DNA of 64,000 nucleotides from positions 1,984,001 through 2,048,000 of the forward strand of contig NZ_OZ075108.1 in NCBI RefSeq assembly GCF_964186625.1. The letters run 5' to 3'. The stretch comes from Asticcacaulis sp. MM231 (lineage in GTDB: Bacteria > Pseudomonadota > Alphaproteobacteria > Caulobacterales > Caulobacteraceae). A model generated the notes under the pieces. The model had not been told where the DNA came from. It did not search any database and saw only the letters and a list, made by a program, of their open reading frames with translations. A program made the position numbers and the translations under genes. Shown piece after piece: positions 9,736-19,801 of this stretch (its first letter is position 1; the number at the start of each line of letters is the position of its first letter).

Positions 9736-12700
9736 CTAAACATCCTCATAATAAAGAACGCCGGTCATCTGCTTGAGCGCGCCACGCACATGGGCATCCA
9801 GATTATAACGTTGCGGCAGCTTGAACTCGATCTGCCCTTCGGAGCCCAGATCGCTGACCAGACTGATTTCGCCGCCCTTGTCAGAGCGCGCCACCTCAAG
9901 CTGGGCGCGCAGCTCAGCCAGATTGATCACCTGCGCCGAGACATGCACCTTGAGGCCCAGGTCGTCCGTTTTCAGCGTCGCCGACATCGGCCCCGCGTCA
10001 TCACCAAAGAAGCGCACCTCGCCGTCACGGCCCTTACTGCGCACCTTCAGCACAATGGACGCACCGACCTCAAGATGATCGCGGTTCTTGCGCAACGATT
10101 CCGGCGGGAATAGCACTTCATATTCACCACTTGGATCAGAGAGGGTTACGAAGGCAAACTTCTCCCCTGAGCCCTGCGCCGCCCGCTCCTGCTTGCGGCG
10201 GATAATGCCCGCCATACGGAAAGCCTCACGACCTTCGGAAGCCAGCGATACCGCATCGGCGTAAAGCGTCACATTGCGGCGTTTAAAAACATCGAGCATG
10301 TCCTGCAACGGGTGGCCGGACAGATAGAAGCCGATAGCCGCCAGTTCTTCATCTAGACGCGCAGGCCCTGAGACCATGGGCACCGTTGGCAAGCGCGGCC
10401 GTGAGGATTTATTGGAGCCGAACAGGCTGACCTGAGACGCGGCGCGATCGGCGGCGATGCTCTGGGCATAGGCGATCAGGATATCGGCGCCGGCCACGAT
10501 CTGGGCGCGGTTGGGATGGATGCCATCGAAAGCACCGGCCCGGGCCAGATTTTCCAGAGCGCGCTTGTTGACAGCCTTAGGATCTATACGTTCCAGGAAA
10601 TCGAACAGGTCGGTGAACTTGCCGCCCTCCTCACGCGCCTGGACAACACTGAGCATGGCTTCAAAGCCGACGTTGCGGATGGCGCCGAGCGCATACAGCA
10701 CCTCACCATCTTCAACGTCGAAATCGGCCATTGAGCGATTGATGTCAGGCGGACGGATGACGACATTGAAGCGCCGCGCATCCTGATAGAAGACGGCAAG
10801 CTTATCGGTGTTGGTGATATCGAGGCTGAGCGTGGCGGCGAAAAACTCGACCGGATAATTCGCTTTCAAATAGCCAGTTTGATAGGAAATGAAGGCATAG
10901 GCGGCGGCGTGCGATTTGTTGAAACCGTAGCCAGCGAACTTGTTGACGAGTTCGAAGATGAAATCAGACTGCTTTTCCGGCACGCCTTTTTCGGCCGCAC
11001 CGCTGATGAAACGCACCTTCTGCAGGTCCATTTCTTCTTTTTTCTTCTTACCCATGGCGCGACGCAGAAGATCGGCTTCACCGAGGCTGTAACCCGAAAG
11101 AACCTGAGCGATCTGCATCACCTGTTCCTGGTAGATGATAACGCCATAGGTTTCCTTGAGCACAGGCTCAAGGCTCGGATGCAGCATGTCGATGTCCGCA
11201 CGGCCAAACTTACGATCGACATAGGTGTCGATATTGTCCATAGGCCCAGGACGATAGAGCGAGATCAGAGCGGTGATTTCTTCCAGCGAACCACAGCGCA
11301 ACTTGCGCAGGGTATCGCGCATACCCTGACTTTCAAGCTGGAACACACCGATCGCCTGACCGGAGGCCAGAAGTTCATAGGTCGGGCCGTCGTCAAGCGG
11401 CAGGGTCGAATAGTTGATCTCGACGCCGCGCTTCTTGAGGTAGTTTTGGGCGCGCTTGAGCGTGGTCAGGGTTTTCAGACCAAGGAAGTCGAACTTGACC
11501 AGACCGGCGCTTTCCACCCATTTCATGTTAAACTGGGTGGCCGGAATGTCCGAACGCGGATCGCGGTAGAGCGGGACCAGTTCGGTCAGCGGGCGATCGC
11601 CGATCACGATACCGGCGGCGTGGGTTGAGGCGTTGCGATACAGGCCTTCCAGCTTGAGTGCCGTATCAAGCAGGCGCTTGACCGCTTCATCCTCGTTGCG
11701 CGCTTCTTTCAGACGCGGTTCGATCTCGATGGCCTGCGCCAGAGTGGTCGGGTTGGCCGGGTTGTTTGGCACCATCTTCGACAGGCGATCGACCTGTCCC
11801 AACGGCAATTGCATGACCCGCCCGACGTCGCGCAGCACGGCGCGCGCCTGGAGCGTACCAAAGGTGATGATCTGCGCCACGCGATCGCGGCCATATTTCT
11901 CCTGCACGTAGGAGATCACCTCTTCACGGCGCTCCTGGCAGAAGTCGATATCGAAGTCGGGCATGGAAACCCGCTCCGGATTGAGGAAGCGTTCAAACAG
12001 CAGACCAAAGCGCAGAGGGTCCAGATCGGTAATGGCCAGCGACCACGCCACCAGCGAGCCGGCACCCGATCCCCGCCCCGGTCCGACCGGAATATCTTGC
12101 GCCTTACCCCATTTGATGAAGTCCGAAACGATCAGGAAGTAGCCGGGAAATCCCATCTTCTGGATGATGCCGATCTCACGTTCGAGGCGCGCCCAGTAGT
12201 CTTCCTGCGGAAAGGCCAGCTTGACCTGGCTCAGGCGCAGCTTAAGGCCTTCGCGGGCCTGATAGGCCAGTTCTTCATCTTCGTTACGGCCGGCGCCGGT
12301 ATCGAAACGCGGCAGGATCGGATCGCGCTTGTTGACGAGAAACGCGCAACGGCGGGCGATTTCGAGCGTGTTATCGCAGGCCTCCGGCAGATCGGAGAAC
12401 AGTTCGCGCATCATGACCGCCGGCTTGAACCAGTGTTCCGGCGTCACCTTGCGGCGTTCTGCCTGGCCCATATAGGCGCCATCGGAAATACACAGAAGCG
12501 CTTCATGGGCTGAGTAGAGATCGCGCGAGGTAAACTGCACATCATTGGTCGCCACCAGCGGCACATCATGGGCATAGGCAAACTCCACCAGCCCTGCCTC
12601 GGTATCGCTGCCCTTGATGCCGCCTTGCGGAGAACCATCGTGGCGCTGCAGTTCGATGTAAAAACGATCCTTGAAGACGTCCTTCATGGTTTGAAGCGCA

Positions 12701-13185
12701 ATCTTCGCTTCATCACCACGATTCTGGCGATAAAGCACATCGACAGGGCCATCGAAACCGCCGGACAACAGGATCAGGCCTTCGCTGTAGGTCGCCACCT
12801 GTTCCCATGTGACATGAGGTTCGTCTATGGCATTGGCCTCGACATAGGCGATCGACGACAGCTTGGTGATGTTGAGATAGCCCTGCTCGTTCTGGGCATA
12901 GAGCGCGACGGTCGGGATCTTGCCCCAGCGCTCTGTCGGCACCCCGCCAATACCTTTGACCGGCATGGAACAGGCCACGATCGGCTGAACGCCGCTATCC
13001 TTGCACGACTGGGAAAATTCGAGGGCGCCGTAGAGATTACAGCGATCCGCCATCGCCACCGCCGGCATGTTCAGCTTGTGCGCCATCTTGCCCAGGTCAT
13101 AAGCCTTGATGGCGCCCTCCAGCAGCGAATAGGCCGATTTGACACGCAGATGAACAAACTGTCGGCTCATGTCGGCTTCGCTCAT
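9736..13185 (-). CDS. dnaE: DNA polymerase III subunit alpha
   Basis: Catalytic subunit of the replicative polymerase, 1149 residues, full length for the family. The order is an N-terminal PHP domain ([17 protein letters not shown]), a C-family palm with [18 protein letters not shown] and the catalytic PDFDIDF, a fingers and tandem helix-hairpin-helix region with [11 protein letters not shown] and [16 protein letters not shown], and a C-terminal OB fold near residue 1000. Length and domain order match the replicative DnaE rather than the mutagenic ImuC/DnaE2. The ATG at 13185 follows an AGGAG site. Its 5' region is unusually rich in repeats (see 13361-13457). Confidence 0.97.
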   Translation of the reverse strand: MSEADMSRQFVHLRVKSAYSLLEGAIKAYDLGKMAHKLNMPAVAMADRCNLYGALEFSQSCKDSGVQPIVACSMPVKGIGGVPTERWGKIPTVALYAQNEQGYLNITKLSSIAYVEANAIDEPHVTWEQVATYSEGLILLSGGFDGPVDVLYRQNRGDEAKIALQTMKDVFKDRFYIELQRHDGSPQGGIKGSDTEAGLVEFAYAHDVPLVATNDVQFTSRDLYSAHEALLCISDGAYMGQAERRKVTPEHWFKPAVMMRELFSDLPEACDNTLEIARRCAFLVNKRDPILPRFDTGAGRNEDEELAYQAREGLKLRLSQVKLAFPQEDYWARLEREIGIIQKMGFPGYFLIVSDFIKWGKAQDIPVGPGRGSGAGSLVAWSLAITDLDPLRFGLLFERFLNPERVSMPDFDIDFCQERREEVISYVQEKYGRDRVAQIITFGTLQARAVLRDVGRVMQLPLGQVDRLSKMVPNNPANPTTLAQAIEIEPRLKEARNEDEAVKRLLDTALKLEGLYRNASTHAAGIVIGDRPLTELVPLYRDPRSDIPATQFNMKWVESAGLVKFDFLGLKTLTTLKRAQNYLKKRGVEINYSTLPLDDGPTYELLASGQAIGVFQLESQGMRDTLRKLRCGSLEEITALISLYRPGPMDNIDTYVDRKFGRADIDMLHPSLEPVLKETYGVIIYQEQVMQIAQVLSGYSLGEADLLRRAMGKKKKEEMDLQKVRFISGAAEKGVPEKQSDFIFELVNKFAGYGFNKSHAAAYAFISYQTGYLKANYPVEFFAATLSLDITNTDKLAVFYQDARRFNVVIRPPDINRSMADFDVEDGEVLYALGAIRNVGFEAMLSVVQAREEGGKFTDLFDFLERIDPKAVNKRALENLARAGAFDGIHPNRAQIVAGADILIAYAQSIAADRAASQVSLFGSNKSSRPRLPTVPMVSGPARLDEELAAIGFYLSGHPLQDMLDVFKRRNVTLYADAVSLASEGREAFRMAGIIRRKQERAAQGSGEKFAFVTLSDPSGEYEVLFPPESLRKNRDHLEVGASIVLKVRSKGRDGEVRFFGDDAGPMSATLKTDDLGLKVHVSAQVINLAELRAQLEVARSDKGGEISLVSDLGSEGQIEFKLPQRYNLDAHVRGALKQMTGVLYYEDV

Positions 13186-13360
13186 GGCCCGGCTCCTGTG
13201 GATGGCTTACTGCCCGGTATCCGCGCGACTCACGCCGCCAGCGACATCACATGGCATAGAACGAAGACAAAACCCGTTACGGCGACAAATGACAACATGT
13301 TATGCAGGGCGCTGACCATTTTTCCACAATCCTATCTTGATGTCCCTTCCGGGACCGCTT

Positions 13361-13411
13361 GTTTCTCTTATGTTCTCAATTCTTGCTTTGTTCTATATTC
13401 GCCTTTTGTTC
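13361..13411 (-). promoter_or_regulatory. Three phased GAAC-N7-GAAY repeats over the dnaE promoter
   Basis: On the minus strand three 15-bp units, each GAAC-N7-GAAT or GAAC-N7-AAAC, occupy 13411-13397, 13393-13379 and 13375-13361. They are exactly 18 bp apart. The alphaproteobacterial LexA box is GTTC-N7-GTTC, whose complement is GAAC-N7-GAAC, so each unit matches one half fully and the other nearly. They overlap the candidate promoter. Regulation by LexA or another tandem-binding repressor is inference. Confidence 0.5.
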
Positions 13412-13420
13412 CACGCGCAA
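13392..13420 (-). promoter_or_regulatory. Candidate sigma-70 promoter of dnaE
   Basis: Minus strand: a -35 box TTGCGC (13420-13415), 17-bp spacer, and a -10 box TATAGA (13397-13392). The predicted transcript has a leader of about 200 nt. A separate perfect palindrome, TGTTCTC-CTAT-GAGAACA, lies upstream at 13440-13457. Confidence 0.45.
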
Positions 13421-13476
13421 GCCAGATTCTGTTCTCCTATGAGAACAAAATGACAAGCTGTTGATAAGACAGTGAA

Positions 13477-14193
13477 TTAAACGGTAGCGTGAACGTCCAG
13501 AGGCACAAGCACGCCATCTACCAGCTTGACCACGCGGTCCATATGCCGGGCCAGTTCGAGGTTATGGGTGGCGATCAGCGCCCCTACCCCTTGCGCCTTG
13601 ACGATGGTTTTCAGCGCGCCAAACACCTGCGTCGAGGTTTCCGGATCCAGGTTGCCGGTCGGTTCATCGGCCAGCAACAGGCGCGGCTTATTGGCCAGGG
13701 CGCGCGCAATGGCGACGCGCTGCTGTTCGCCACCCGAAAGTTGCGCCGGCTGGTGATCGAGACGTTCGCCCAGTCCCAGCGCGGTCAACAATTCCCGGGC
13801 GCGCGCCTCGGCTTCTTTGCGCGGACGACCGAGAATACGCAACGGCACAGCCACATTGCCAACCGCCGTATATTCCGGCAGCAGGTGATGGAACTGATAG
13901 ACGAAGCCGATCTTTTTCAGACGCGCCGCCGTGCGCTGACGGTCATTGGCACCGGCGAAATCCTCGCCATCGATGATCAGGCGTGTGTTCGGCGCGGCTT
14001 CCAGCAGCCCGACCGCGTGGAGCAAAGACGACTTGCCGGAGCCGGATGGCCCGACCAGACCAACCAGTTCTCCCGGTTGCACCTCAAGGTCAACGCCCTT
14101 GAGCACGGCCAGTTTGCGACCATCACCGATGGTATAATCGCGGTGCAGCCCCTTGAGGCTGAGGGGCAAATTACTCATAGCGCCATTATTCAT
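13477..14193 (-). CDS. lolD: Lipoprotein-releasing ABC transporter ATPase LolD
   Basis: ATPase that powers extraction of lipoproteins from the inner membrane for transfer to LolA. It has 238 residues with Walker A GPSGSGKSS near residue 48, the Q-loop in FVYQFHHLLPEYTAVGNV, the signature LSGGEQQRVAIARAL and Walker B LLLADEPTGNL. The ATG at 14193 overlaps the end of the permease gene and has a GGAGG site. An internal ATG at 14178 is the alternative. It is paired with a single permease gene, as in many alphaproteobacteria where LolC and LolE are not separate. Confidence 0.94.
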   Translation of the reverse strand: MNNGAMSNLPLSLKGLHRDYTIGDGRKLAVLKGVDLEVQPGELVGLVGPSGSGKSSLLHAVGLLEAAPNTRLIIDGEDFAGANDRQRTAARLKKIGFVYQFHHLLPEYTAVGNVAVPLRILGRPRKEAEARARELLTALGLGERLDHQPAQLSGGEQQRVAIARALANKPRLLLADEPTGNLDPETSTQVFGALKTIVKAQGVGALIATHNLELARHMDRVVKLVDGVLVPLDVHATV

Positions 14194-15472
14194 AACGGAG
14201 CGCCTCCACGGGTTCGAGCTTGGAGGCCCACAAGGCCGGGAAGAAGGTCGAGAGACAGGCCGCCAGGAAGGAGGCGATCACCACGAAAGCGACCTCGGTC
14301 GGCTCCATCTTGGCCGGCACGGCATCGAGATAATAGACGCTCGGATCGAACAGCTTGGTGTGGAACACCCACTCCAGGAAATGCTGGATGTCCCCGATAA
14401 AGGTGCAGAACAGCACGCCGAGCAACAGGCCGCAGGCGGTGCCGGCCGCGCCGATGGTGGTGCCGGCGATGAAGAAGATGCGCAGGATGGAGGAACGATC
14501 CGCCCCCATGGTGCGCAGGATAGCGACGTCGCGCGTCTTGTTTTTCACCAGCATGACGATGCCCGAAATGATGTTGAGCATAGCGATGATGACGATGAAG
14601 AACAGAATGAAGCGCATAGCCGTGCGCTCGATCTTGAGCGCGCTCCATAGCGAGGCATTGATCTCTTTCCAGGTGTAGACAACTGCGCCCGGACCGGCGG
14701 CAGCGGCGACGCCATCGTGGTATTTTTCAATGTCGAAAGGCTTCTTCACCTTGAGTTCGATCACGTCCCATTCGTCTTCACGATCGAAGAAAAGCTGGGC
14801 CTGCGTGATCGGCATAAAGATAAAATTCTTGTCGATATCGCTGACACCGCTGCTGAAAATACCGCCGACCGTATAGGCCTTACGGCGCGGTGCGGCGCCA
14901 AAGGCGGTCGAGCCGCCCGGCGTCATCAGGGTGATTTCATCGCCGGCGTTGATGCCGAGATTTTGCGCCAGATCGTCACCGACCAGCACATTATCGCCGC
15001 CATATTCGCCGACACCAAAGCTATCCAGTGAACCGCCCTTCTGAATGTGGTCGGCGACAATCTTCGTGCCTTTGAGAACATCCGGCGCCACACCGCGCAT
15101 GATAGTGGCCTGGGTTTCACCGTGCGTACTTTGCACCAGTCCGTATTGATCGATATGCGGGCTGACCTCGGTAACGCCCGGCACCGCCCGCAGGCGCTTC
15201 AGGGTTTCGTCACGATGCGCAAAATCATTGAGCGGGGCACCGGAGACATATTCATGCCCCCCGAAAGCCAGCAGGCGCGATACCATCTCGTCGCGGAAAC
15301 CGTTCATGACCGACAGCACGCTGATCAGCGCCGTCACCGCCAGCATGATCCCGACAAACGAGATGATGGCGATGACGGCGATACCGCCATCCTTGCGCTT
15401 GGTACGCAGATACTTCATGGCGAGGTCAAACTCCCAGGCCTTGAAACGGAACAGCGACAGCACAGCCCCCAT
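14186..15472 (-). CDS. Lipoprotein-releasing ABC transporter permease (LolC/LolE type)
   Basis: Inner-membrane permease of the Lol system, 428 residues. There is one N-terminal membrane helix (IAVIAIISFVGIMLAVTALISV), a large periplasmic MacB-like domain, and three C-terminal helices with the FtsX-type core. The cytoplasmic coupling motif AILRTMGADRSSILRIF is conserved. Only one permease gene is seen, so a homodimer with LolD is likely. It starts 6 bp after the proS stop and overlaps lolD, which suggests a proS-lolC/E-lolD operon. Confidence 0.93.
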   Translation of the reverse strand: MGAVLSLFRFKAWEFDLAMKYLRTKRKDGGIAVIAIISFVGIMLAVTALISVLSVMNGFRDEMVSRLLAFGGHEYVSGAPLNDFAHRDETLKRLRAVPGVTEVSPHIDQYGLVQSTHGETQATIMRGVAPDVLKGTKIVADHIQKGGSLDSFGVGEYGGDNVLVGDDLAQNLGINAGDEITLMTPGGSTAFGAAPRRKAYTVGGIFSSGVSDIDKNFIFMPITQAQLFFDREDEWDVIELKVKKPFDIEKYHDGVAAAAGPGAVVYTWKEINASLWSALKIERTAMRFILFFIVIIAMLNIISGIVMLVKNKTRDVAILRTMGADRSSILRIFFIAGTTIGAAGTACGLLLGVLFCTFIGDIQHFLEWVFHTKLFDPSVYYLDAVPAKMEPTEVAFVVIASFLAACLSTFFPALWASKLEPVEALRYE

Positions 15473-15477
15473 GGGTT

Positions 15478-16791
15478 TTAAGCTTTCGTCAGTTGGGTCA
15501 GAACATCGTCAAAGGCGGCGGTGTGGCGTTCGCCGGTGGCGCGGTGCTTGATCTCGACATTGCCATCGGCAAGGCCCTTGGGCCCGATGATCAGTTGCAC
15601 AGGAATACCGATCAGGTCCATGGCGGCGAACTTGGCGCCGGCGCGTTCGTCGGTGTCATGATAGAGCACATCACGGCCGGCGGCTGTCAGGGCCTTGTAG
15701 GCCTTTTCGCAAGCGGCGTCGCAGGCCTCATCGCCCTGGCGCAGGTTGACGATGGCCACATCGAACGGTGCGACGCTTTCCGGCCAGATGATGCCGGCTT
15801 CGTCATGCGAGGCCTCGATGATGGCGCCCAGCAGACGCGAAACACCGACGCCGTAAGAGCCCATATGAACGGTGATCTCGCCATCGGGGCCATTGACCAC
15901 AGCCTTCATCGGCTTGGAATATTTCTCACCGAAATAGAAGATGTGCCCGACCTCGATACCGCGCGCCGAAAGCTGCTTGTCGGCCGGAACCTGAGCGAAG
16001 GCCGCCTCATCGTGCATTTCTTCGGTGGCGGCGTAGAGCGAGGTGCGCGCTTCAAACACGCCTTCGAGATTGTCCCAGTCCACATCGGGACCGGGCGCCG
16101 GCATATCCACCAGATCCTTGTGGCAGAAGACGGCGCTTTCGCCTGTATCGGCCAAAATGATGAATTCGTGGCTGAGATCGCCGCCGATCGGGCCGGTGTC
16201 GGCACGCATCGGCACGGCCTTCAGGCCCATGCGCGAAAACAGGTTGAGATAGGCCGCGAACATGCGGTTGTAGGACTTGCGCGCCGCCGCCTCATCAACG
16301 TCGAACGAATAGGCGTCCTTCATGAGGAATTCGCGGCCGCGCATCACGCCGAAACGCGGACGCTGTTCGTCGCGGAATTTCCACTGGATATGGAACAGGT
16401 TGAGCGGCAGATCCTTGTAGGAACGCACCGTGCCGCGGAAGATTTCCGTGACCATTTCCTCATTGGTCGGGCCGTAGAGCATCTCGCGCTCGTGGCGGTC
16501 CTTGATGCGCAGCATTTCCTGACCGTAGTCTTCGTAGCGGCCGGATTCACGCCACAGGTCGGCCAGTTGCAGGGTCGGCATCAACAGTTGAATCGCCCCT
16601 GCCCGCACCATTTCCTCTTCGACGATCTTTTCGATCTTCTTCAGCACCCTGAGGCCAAGCGGCAACCACGCATAGATGCCGGCAGCCTCCTGACGGATCA
16701 TGCCGGTGCGCAGCATCAGGCGGTGCGAGACGATCTGGGCCTCAGCGGGGTTTTCTTTGAGAAGGGGCAGGAAAAAGCGCGACAGGCGCAT
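15478..16791 (-). CDS. proS: Prolyl-tRNA synthetase (short, alphaproteobacterial type)
   Basis: Charges tRNA-Pro with proline. At 437 residues it lacks the roughly 180-residue editing insertion found in E. coli ProRS, as usual for alphaproteobacteria. The class II motifs are recognisable: [17 protein letters not shown] and the motif 2 region [23 protein letters not shown], with motif 3 in [16 protein letters not shown]-terminal anticodon-binding domain follows. Start is the ATG at 16791. Confidence 0.96.
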   Translation of the reverse strand: MRLSRFFLPLLKENPAEAQIVSHRLMLRTGMIRQEAAGIYAWLPLGLRVLKKIEKIVEEEMVRAGAIQLLMPTLQLADLWRESGRYEDYGQEMLRIKDRHEREMLYGPTNEEMVTEIFRGTVRSYKDLPLNLFHIQWKFRDEQRPRFGVMRGREFLMKDAYSFDVDEAAARKSYNRMFAAYLNLFSRMGLKAVPMRADTGPIGGDLSHEFIILADTGESAVFCHKDLVDMPAPGPDVDWDNLEGVFEARTSLYAATEEMHDEAAFAQVPADKQLSARGIEVGHIFYFGEKYSKPMKAVVNGPDGEITVHMGSYGVGVSRLLGAIIEASHDEAGIIWPESVAPFDVAIVNLRQGDEACDAACEKAYKALTAAGRDVLYHDTDERAGAKFAAMDLIGIPVQLIIGPKGLADGNVEIKHRATGERHTAAFDDVLTQLTKA

Positions 16792-16959
16792 GAGGAGAAT
16801 CCGTTATTATTGAGCGAAGTGGCGCGAACAGTAGAACCTCATGCCTAAAAGTGGAAGGCACTTTTTGGATAGACATGAGGTGGACAGAAAAGAATGTAAC
16901 GCCTTATGCGTGAAGCGTTTTGCGCAGGCATTGCGGCGATTTTTGGATCAGGGGCAAAA

Positions 16960-17214
16960 CTAACCGGGAATTTCCGGCAGCGGGATATGAATCACGTACA
17001 TCAGCAGCAGGACGATGACCCACACGACCAGCGCCACCAGGCTGTTGATCCGCACCTTTTTCCCCAGATTGTGGGTGATCGGCGCACCGGTATCATGGCC
17101 TTTGATGGTTTCGCCGCCGTCTTCGGTGGGGGTGCGGTTCCACAACGGCAGGATGGCGAAGAAGGTCACCCACCAGATCATGATATAGATGGCGGCCCAG
17201 GTAATCGGGTTCAT
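16960..17214 (-). CDS. DUF1467 family small membrane protein
   Basis: An 84-residue protein with two membrane helices (TWAAIYIMIWWVTFFAILPL and SLVALVVWVIVLLLMYVI) joined by a polar loop containing EDGGETIKGHDTGAP. This matches DUF1467, found next to proS and lolC/E in many alphaproteobacteria. Function is unknown. Its start overlaps the stop of the upstream small membrane protein by 4 bp. Confidence 0.88.
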   Translation of the reverse strand: MNPITWAAIYIMIWWVTFFAILPLWNRTPTEDGGETIKGHDTGAPITHNLGKKVRINSLVALVVWVIVLLLMYVIHIPLPEIPG

Positions 17215-17441
17215 TGGGTATCCTTAAGCGCTGCCTTGGCGGCTTCACGGCGGCGACGGGCGATGACGGCGATAAAGACCGGCAGCAGATAGGTCGGCAG
17301 CAAGGCCATCCATGGGAAATGATGTTTGCCGGTATCAAGCGCGGCACCTTCCTGCTGGATCGACAGATAGACCATCAATCCGGTGATGATAAGCGCCAGT
17401 CCAATGGCAAGGCTCGCCAGAATCCGAAACTGCTTTTCCAT
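17211..17441 (-). CDS. Small two-helix membrane protein, unknown
   Basis: A 76-residue protein with two predicted membrane segments (ILASLAIGLALIITGLMVYL and ALLPTYLLPVFIAVIA) and a basic C-terminal tail. I do not recognise a named family. It lies 29 bp after argC and overlaps the DUF1467 gene in ATGA fashion, so it is probably translated from the argC transcript. Confidence 0.7.
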   Translation of the reverse strand: MEKQFRILASLAIGLALIITGLMVYLSIQQEGAALDTGKHHFPWMALLPTYLLPVFIAVIARRRREAAKAALKDTQ

Positions 17442-17470
17442 ATCGTCTCCGCCGCTGGCTGCCCTGCGGT

Positions 17471-18415
17471 TCAGATCAGACCAAGGCTTTCTTCCACACC
17501 TAATACCAGATTGAGGTTTTGTACAGCGGCGCCGGACGCCCCCTTGCCGAGGTTATCGAACACCGCCACCAGATTGGCCGTGTCCTGATCCGGATTACCG
17601 AACACATGGATGAGAAGCTGGTTGGTGTTGGCCAGCATGGCGCCATGCACCGCACCGGCCTCTTCGCTTTCTTCCGCGCTCGCCACGCGCACGAACTGTT
17701 CGCCGAGATAGTGCGCCGTCAACAGGTTGCGGATCGCATCGATATCCGGCTCATCCGGCAGCGCCCACAGGTGCAGCGGCACCTGAACGATCAGGCCTTG
17801 CGGGAAATTAGCGACGATCGGCGTGAAGATCGGCGGTGACTCCAGACCGGAATATAGCGTCATTTCCGGCAGGTGCTTGTGCGCCAGACCGGTGGCGTAA
17901 AGCCGCTCATGGCCTTTACCGTGATCTTGCGCGCCCTCGAATTCGGCAATCATGGATTTGCCGCCGCCGCTATAGCCGGTAAGGGATGTGGCGGTGATCG
18001 GGAAGAAGGACGGAATGATGCCGGCTTCGACCAGCGGATTCGTCAGGGCGATGAAACCCGTGGCGTGACAGCCGGGATTGCTGATGCGCTTGGAGGCAGC
18101 TATCTCGGCACGTTGGCCGTCGTTCAGTTCGGGGAAGCCATAGGTCCAGGCCGCGTCCGTGCGGAAAGCCGTCGAGGCGTCGATGACGCGCACATCCGGA
18201 TTGTCAATCATGGACACGGCTTCAATCGCGGCCTCATCGGGCAGACACAGGATCACGGCGTCGGCGCTGTTGAGCGCCTCCTTGCGGGCACCGGCGTCCT
18301 TGCGCTTATCGTCGCTGAGGCGGATCAGTTCGATGTCGGAACGCTTCTCCAGCCGCTCACGGATTTGCAGACCCGTGGTGCCGGCCTCGCCGTCGATAAA
18401 CACTTTATGAGACAT
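17471..18415 (-). CDS. argC: N-acetyl-gamma-glutamyl-phosphate reductase (type 2)
   Basis: NADPH-dependent reduction of N-acetylglutamyl phosphate to the semialdehyde, the third step of arginine synthesis. The 314-residue protein is the shorter type 2 form. It has the N-terminal dinucleotide loop FIDGEAGTTGLQI and the catalytic cysteine in SNPGCHATGFIAL. Start is the ATG at 18415 with AGGAG 8 nt upstream; the open frame extends to 18451 but without a comparable site. Confidence 0.95.
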   Translation of the reverse strand: MSHKVFIDGEAGTTGLQIRERLEKRSDIELIRLSDDKRKDAGARKEALNSADAVILCLPDEAAIEAVSMIDNPDVRVIDASTAFRTDAAWTYGFPELNDGQRAEIAASKRISNPGCHATGFIALTNPLVEAGIIPSFFPITATSLTGYSGGGKSMIAEFEGAQDHGKGHERLYATGLAHKHLPEMTLYSGLESPPIFTPIVANFPQGLIVQVPLHLWALPDEPDIDAIRNLLTAHYLGEQFVRVASAEESEEAGAVHGAMLANTNQLLIHVFGNPDQDTANLVAVFDNLGKGASGAAVQNLNLVLGVEESLGLI

Positions 18416-18454
18416 AGGACGCTCCTGAAAAGGACGAAAGAACGAAAGCAAGAT

Positions 18455-18530
18455 ACCCCACCACCACGCTTTTCAGGCGCGGTCCCCCTCCCCGGCATAG
18501 CCAGGGAGGTACAGGCAGGCGTCGTGGGGT
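18455..18530. repeat. Intergenic palindromic repeat, copy A
   Basis: Begins ACCCCACCACCACGC and contains GCGCGGTCCCCCTCCCCGGC, then GGGAGGTAC and a GCGTCGTGGGGT end complementary to the beginning. A second copy with the same two blocks lies at 53288-53341. Both are in short spacers next to housekeeping genes. Confidence 0.7.
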
Positions 18531-18555
18531 GTCTTACTTTGAAAACAGACAAAGA

Positions 18556-18585
18556 AAAAGCGCTTCGGTTGCCCGAAGCGCTTTT
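18556..18585 (-). terminator. Terminator of the rplM-rpsI transcript
   Basis: Perfect 13-bp stem (AAAAGCGCTTCGG and complement) with a 4-nt loop, located 25 bp after the rpsI stop and followed on the minus strand by a T-rich run. Confidence 0.88.
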
Positions 18586-18610
18586 CCGCATGAGTTTGTG
18601 GCTCGTGCGA

Positions 18611-19099
18611 TTAACGCTTCGAGAACTGGAAGCTCTTACGTGCCTTGGCACGGCCGTACTTCTTACGCTCGACGACGCGCGAGTCACGGGTCAGGAAGCC
18701 AGCAGCCTTCAGAGTGCCGCGCAGAGCGGGCTCATAATAGGTCAGGGCCTTCGACAGGGCGTGACGGATGGCGCCGGCCTGGCCGGAAAGGCCCGAACCG
18801 ACGACGGTCACGAAGATGTCGAACTGCGTGGCGCGGTCCGTCAGGTTGAGCGGCTGAGCGATCATCATGCGCAGAACCGGACGCGCGAAATACACTTCCT
18901 GTTCGCGGTCATTGATGATCCACTTGCCGGAACCCGGCTTGATCCAGACGCGGGCGATGGCGTTCTTGCGCTTGCCGGTGGCATAGGCGCGGCCGTACTT
19001 GTCGAGGATCTGGACGCGGGCGGCAGGCGCCTCGACCGGGTTCGACGACAGCGAAGCGAGGGCTTCAAGGCCTTGGGCGGGAGCTTGGATGTCGGACAT
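18611..19099 (-). CDS. rpsI: 30S ribosomal protein S9
   Basis: Head protein of the small subunit whose C-terminal tail contacts tRNA in the P site. The 162-residue protein ends in the typical KSFQFSKR tail. The conserved core shows [20 protein letters not shown] and [17 protein letters not shown]. An N-terminal extension of about 30 Ala/Pro-rich residues precedes the core, which is usual in alphaproteobacteria. It starts 2 bp after rplM and is translated with it. Confidence 0.97.
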   Translation of the reverse strand: MSDIQAPAQGLEALASLSSNPVEAPAARVQILDKYGRAYATGKRKNAIARVWIKPGSGKWIINDREQEVYFARPVLRMMIAQPLNLTDRATQFDIFVTVVGSGLSGQAGAIRHALSKALTYYEPALRGTLKAAGFLTRDSRVVERKKYGRAKARKSFQFSKR

Positions 19100-19101
19100 G
19101 A

Positions 19102-19575
19102 TTAGGCTCTCCGGGCGTTCTTGGCGTTCAGCGACTTGAAGTCAACGACTTCCGGCTGCTGCGCTTCGTGAGGATGGGCGGCACCGGCGTAGATACGCAG
19201 GTTGGTCATCTGACCACGGGCCAGCGGGCTTTCCTTCGGCATCATGCGCTCGACGGCTTTCGTCAGCACGCGCTCAGGATACTTGCCGTTCAGCAGTTGG
19301 CCGAGCGTGCGTTGCTTGACGCCGCCGGGGTGACCGGTGTGCCAGTAGAAGATCTCGTTTTCTTTTTTGCCGGTCAGGTGAACCTTCTCAGCATTGATAA
19401 CGATGATGTAGTCGCCGGAATCGGTGTGCGGCGTATAGGTAGGCAGGTGCTTGCCGCGAAGACGCATGGCGATGTACGAGGCCAGACGGCCGAGTACGGC
19501 GTCCTCTGCGTCGATCACGATCCACTTCTTCTCGACATCCGCGGGCTTCAATGCCGCTGTCGTGGAGGTCAACAT
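19102..19575 (-). CDS. rplM: 50S ribosomal protein L13
   Basis: Early-assembling protein of the large subunit, 157 residues from the ATG at 19575. It carries [17 protein letters not shown], the [19 protein letters not shown] segment and [12 protein letters not shown]. The start is supported by an AAAGGA site; the open frame upstream runs into the promoter and is not coding. rplM-rpsI is a two-gene operon with its own promoter and terminator. Confidence 0.97.
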   Translation of the reverse strand: MLTSTTAALKPADVEKKWIVIDAEDAVLGRLASYIAMRLRGKHLPTYTPHTDSGDYIIVINAEKVHLTGKKENEIFYWHTGHPGGVKQRTLGQLLNGKYPERVLTKAVERMMPKESPLARGQMTNLRIYAGAAHPHEAQQPEVVDFKSLNAKNARRA

Positions 19576-19627
19576 GATAAAATCCTTTTGTTTCCGCCCC
19601 AAGAGTTGGAACGGAGAAGAGGCGCGG

Positions 19628-19656
19628 TATTTACAGAAGGCGCCCCACCCTGTCAA
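19628..19656 (-). promoter_or_regulatory. Sigma-70 promoter of rplM-rpsI
   Basis: Minus strand: consensus -35 TTGACA (19656-19651), 17-bp spacer, -10 TAAATA (19633-19628). It lies about 50 bp upstream of the rplM start codon and is the clearest housekeeping promoter in the window. Confidence 0.72.
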
Positions 19657-19763
19657 CGCATTATTTTCACAAAAATTGCCGACAGTACATTGTTTTTATT
19701 GAGCAAATTGACAAAGGTATTAAATTACCGCATCGAAATCCGTCATAAAAGCTATATAGTCGC

Positions 19764-19781
19764 GTGTCATGGACACGCCAT
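19764..19781 (+). promoter_or_regulatory. Pho-box-like direct repeat upstream of phoX
   Basis: GTGTCAT-N4-ACGCCAT gives two half-sites 11 bp apart, close to the PhoB consensus (CTGTCAT-N4-CTGTCAT). It ends 20 bp before the ATG of a PhoX-type phosphatase, a known Pho regulon gene elsewhere. The match is imperfect in the second half-site. Confidence 0.5.
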
Positions 19782-19801
19782 AGCATATATAAGAGGTCAA
19801 C

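Noticed and set aside
13361-13411. Possible CRISPR-like array
   Set aside because: Three units of 15 bp with 3-bp gaps are far too short and there are no spacers or cas genes.
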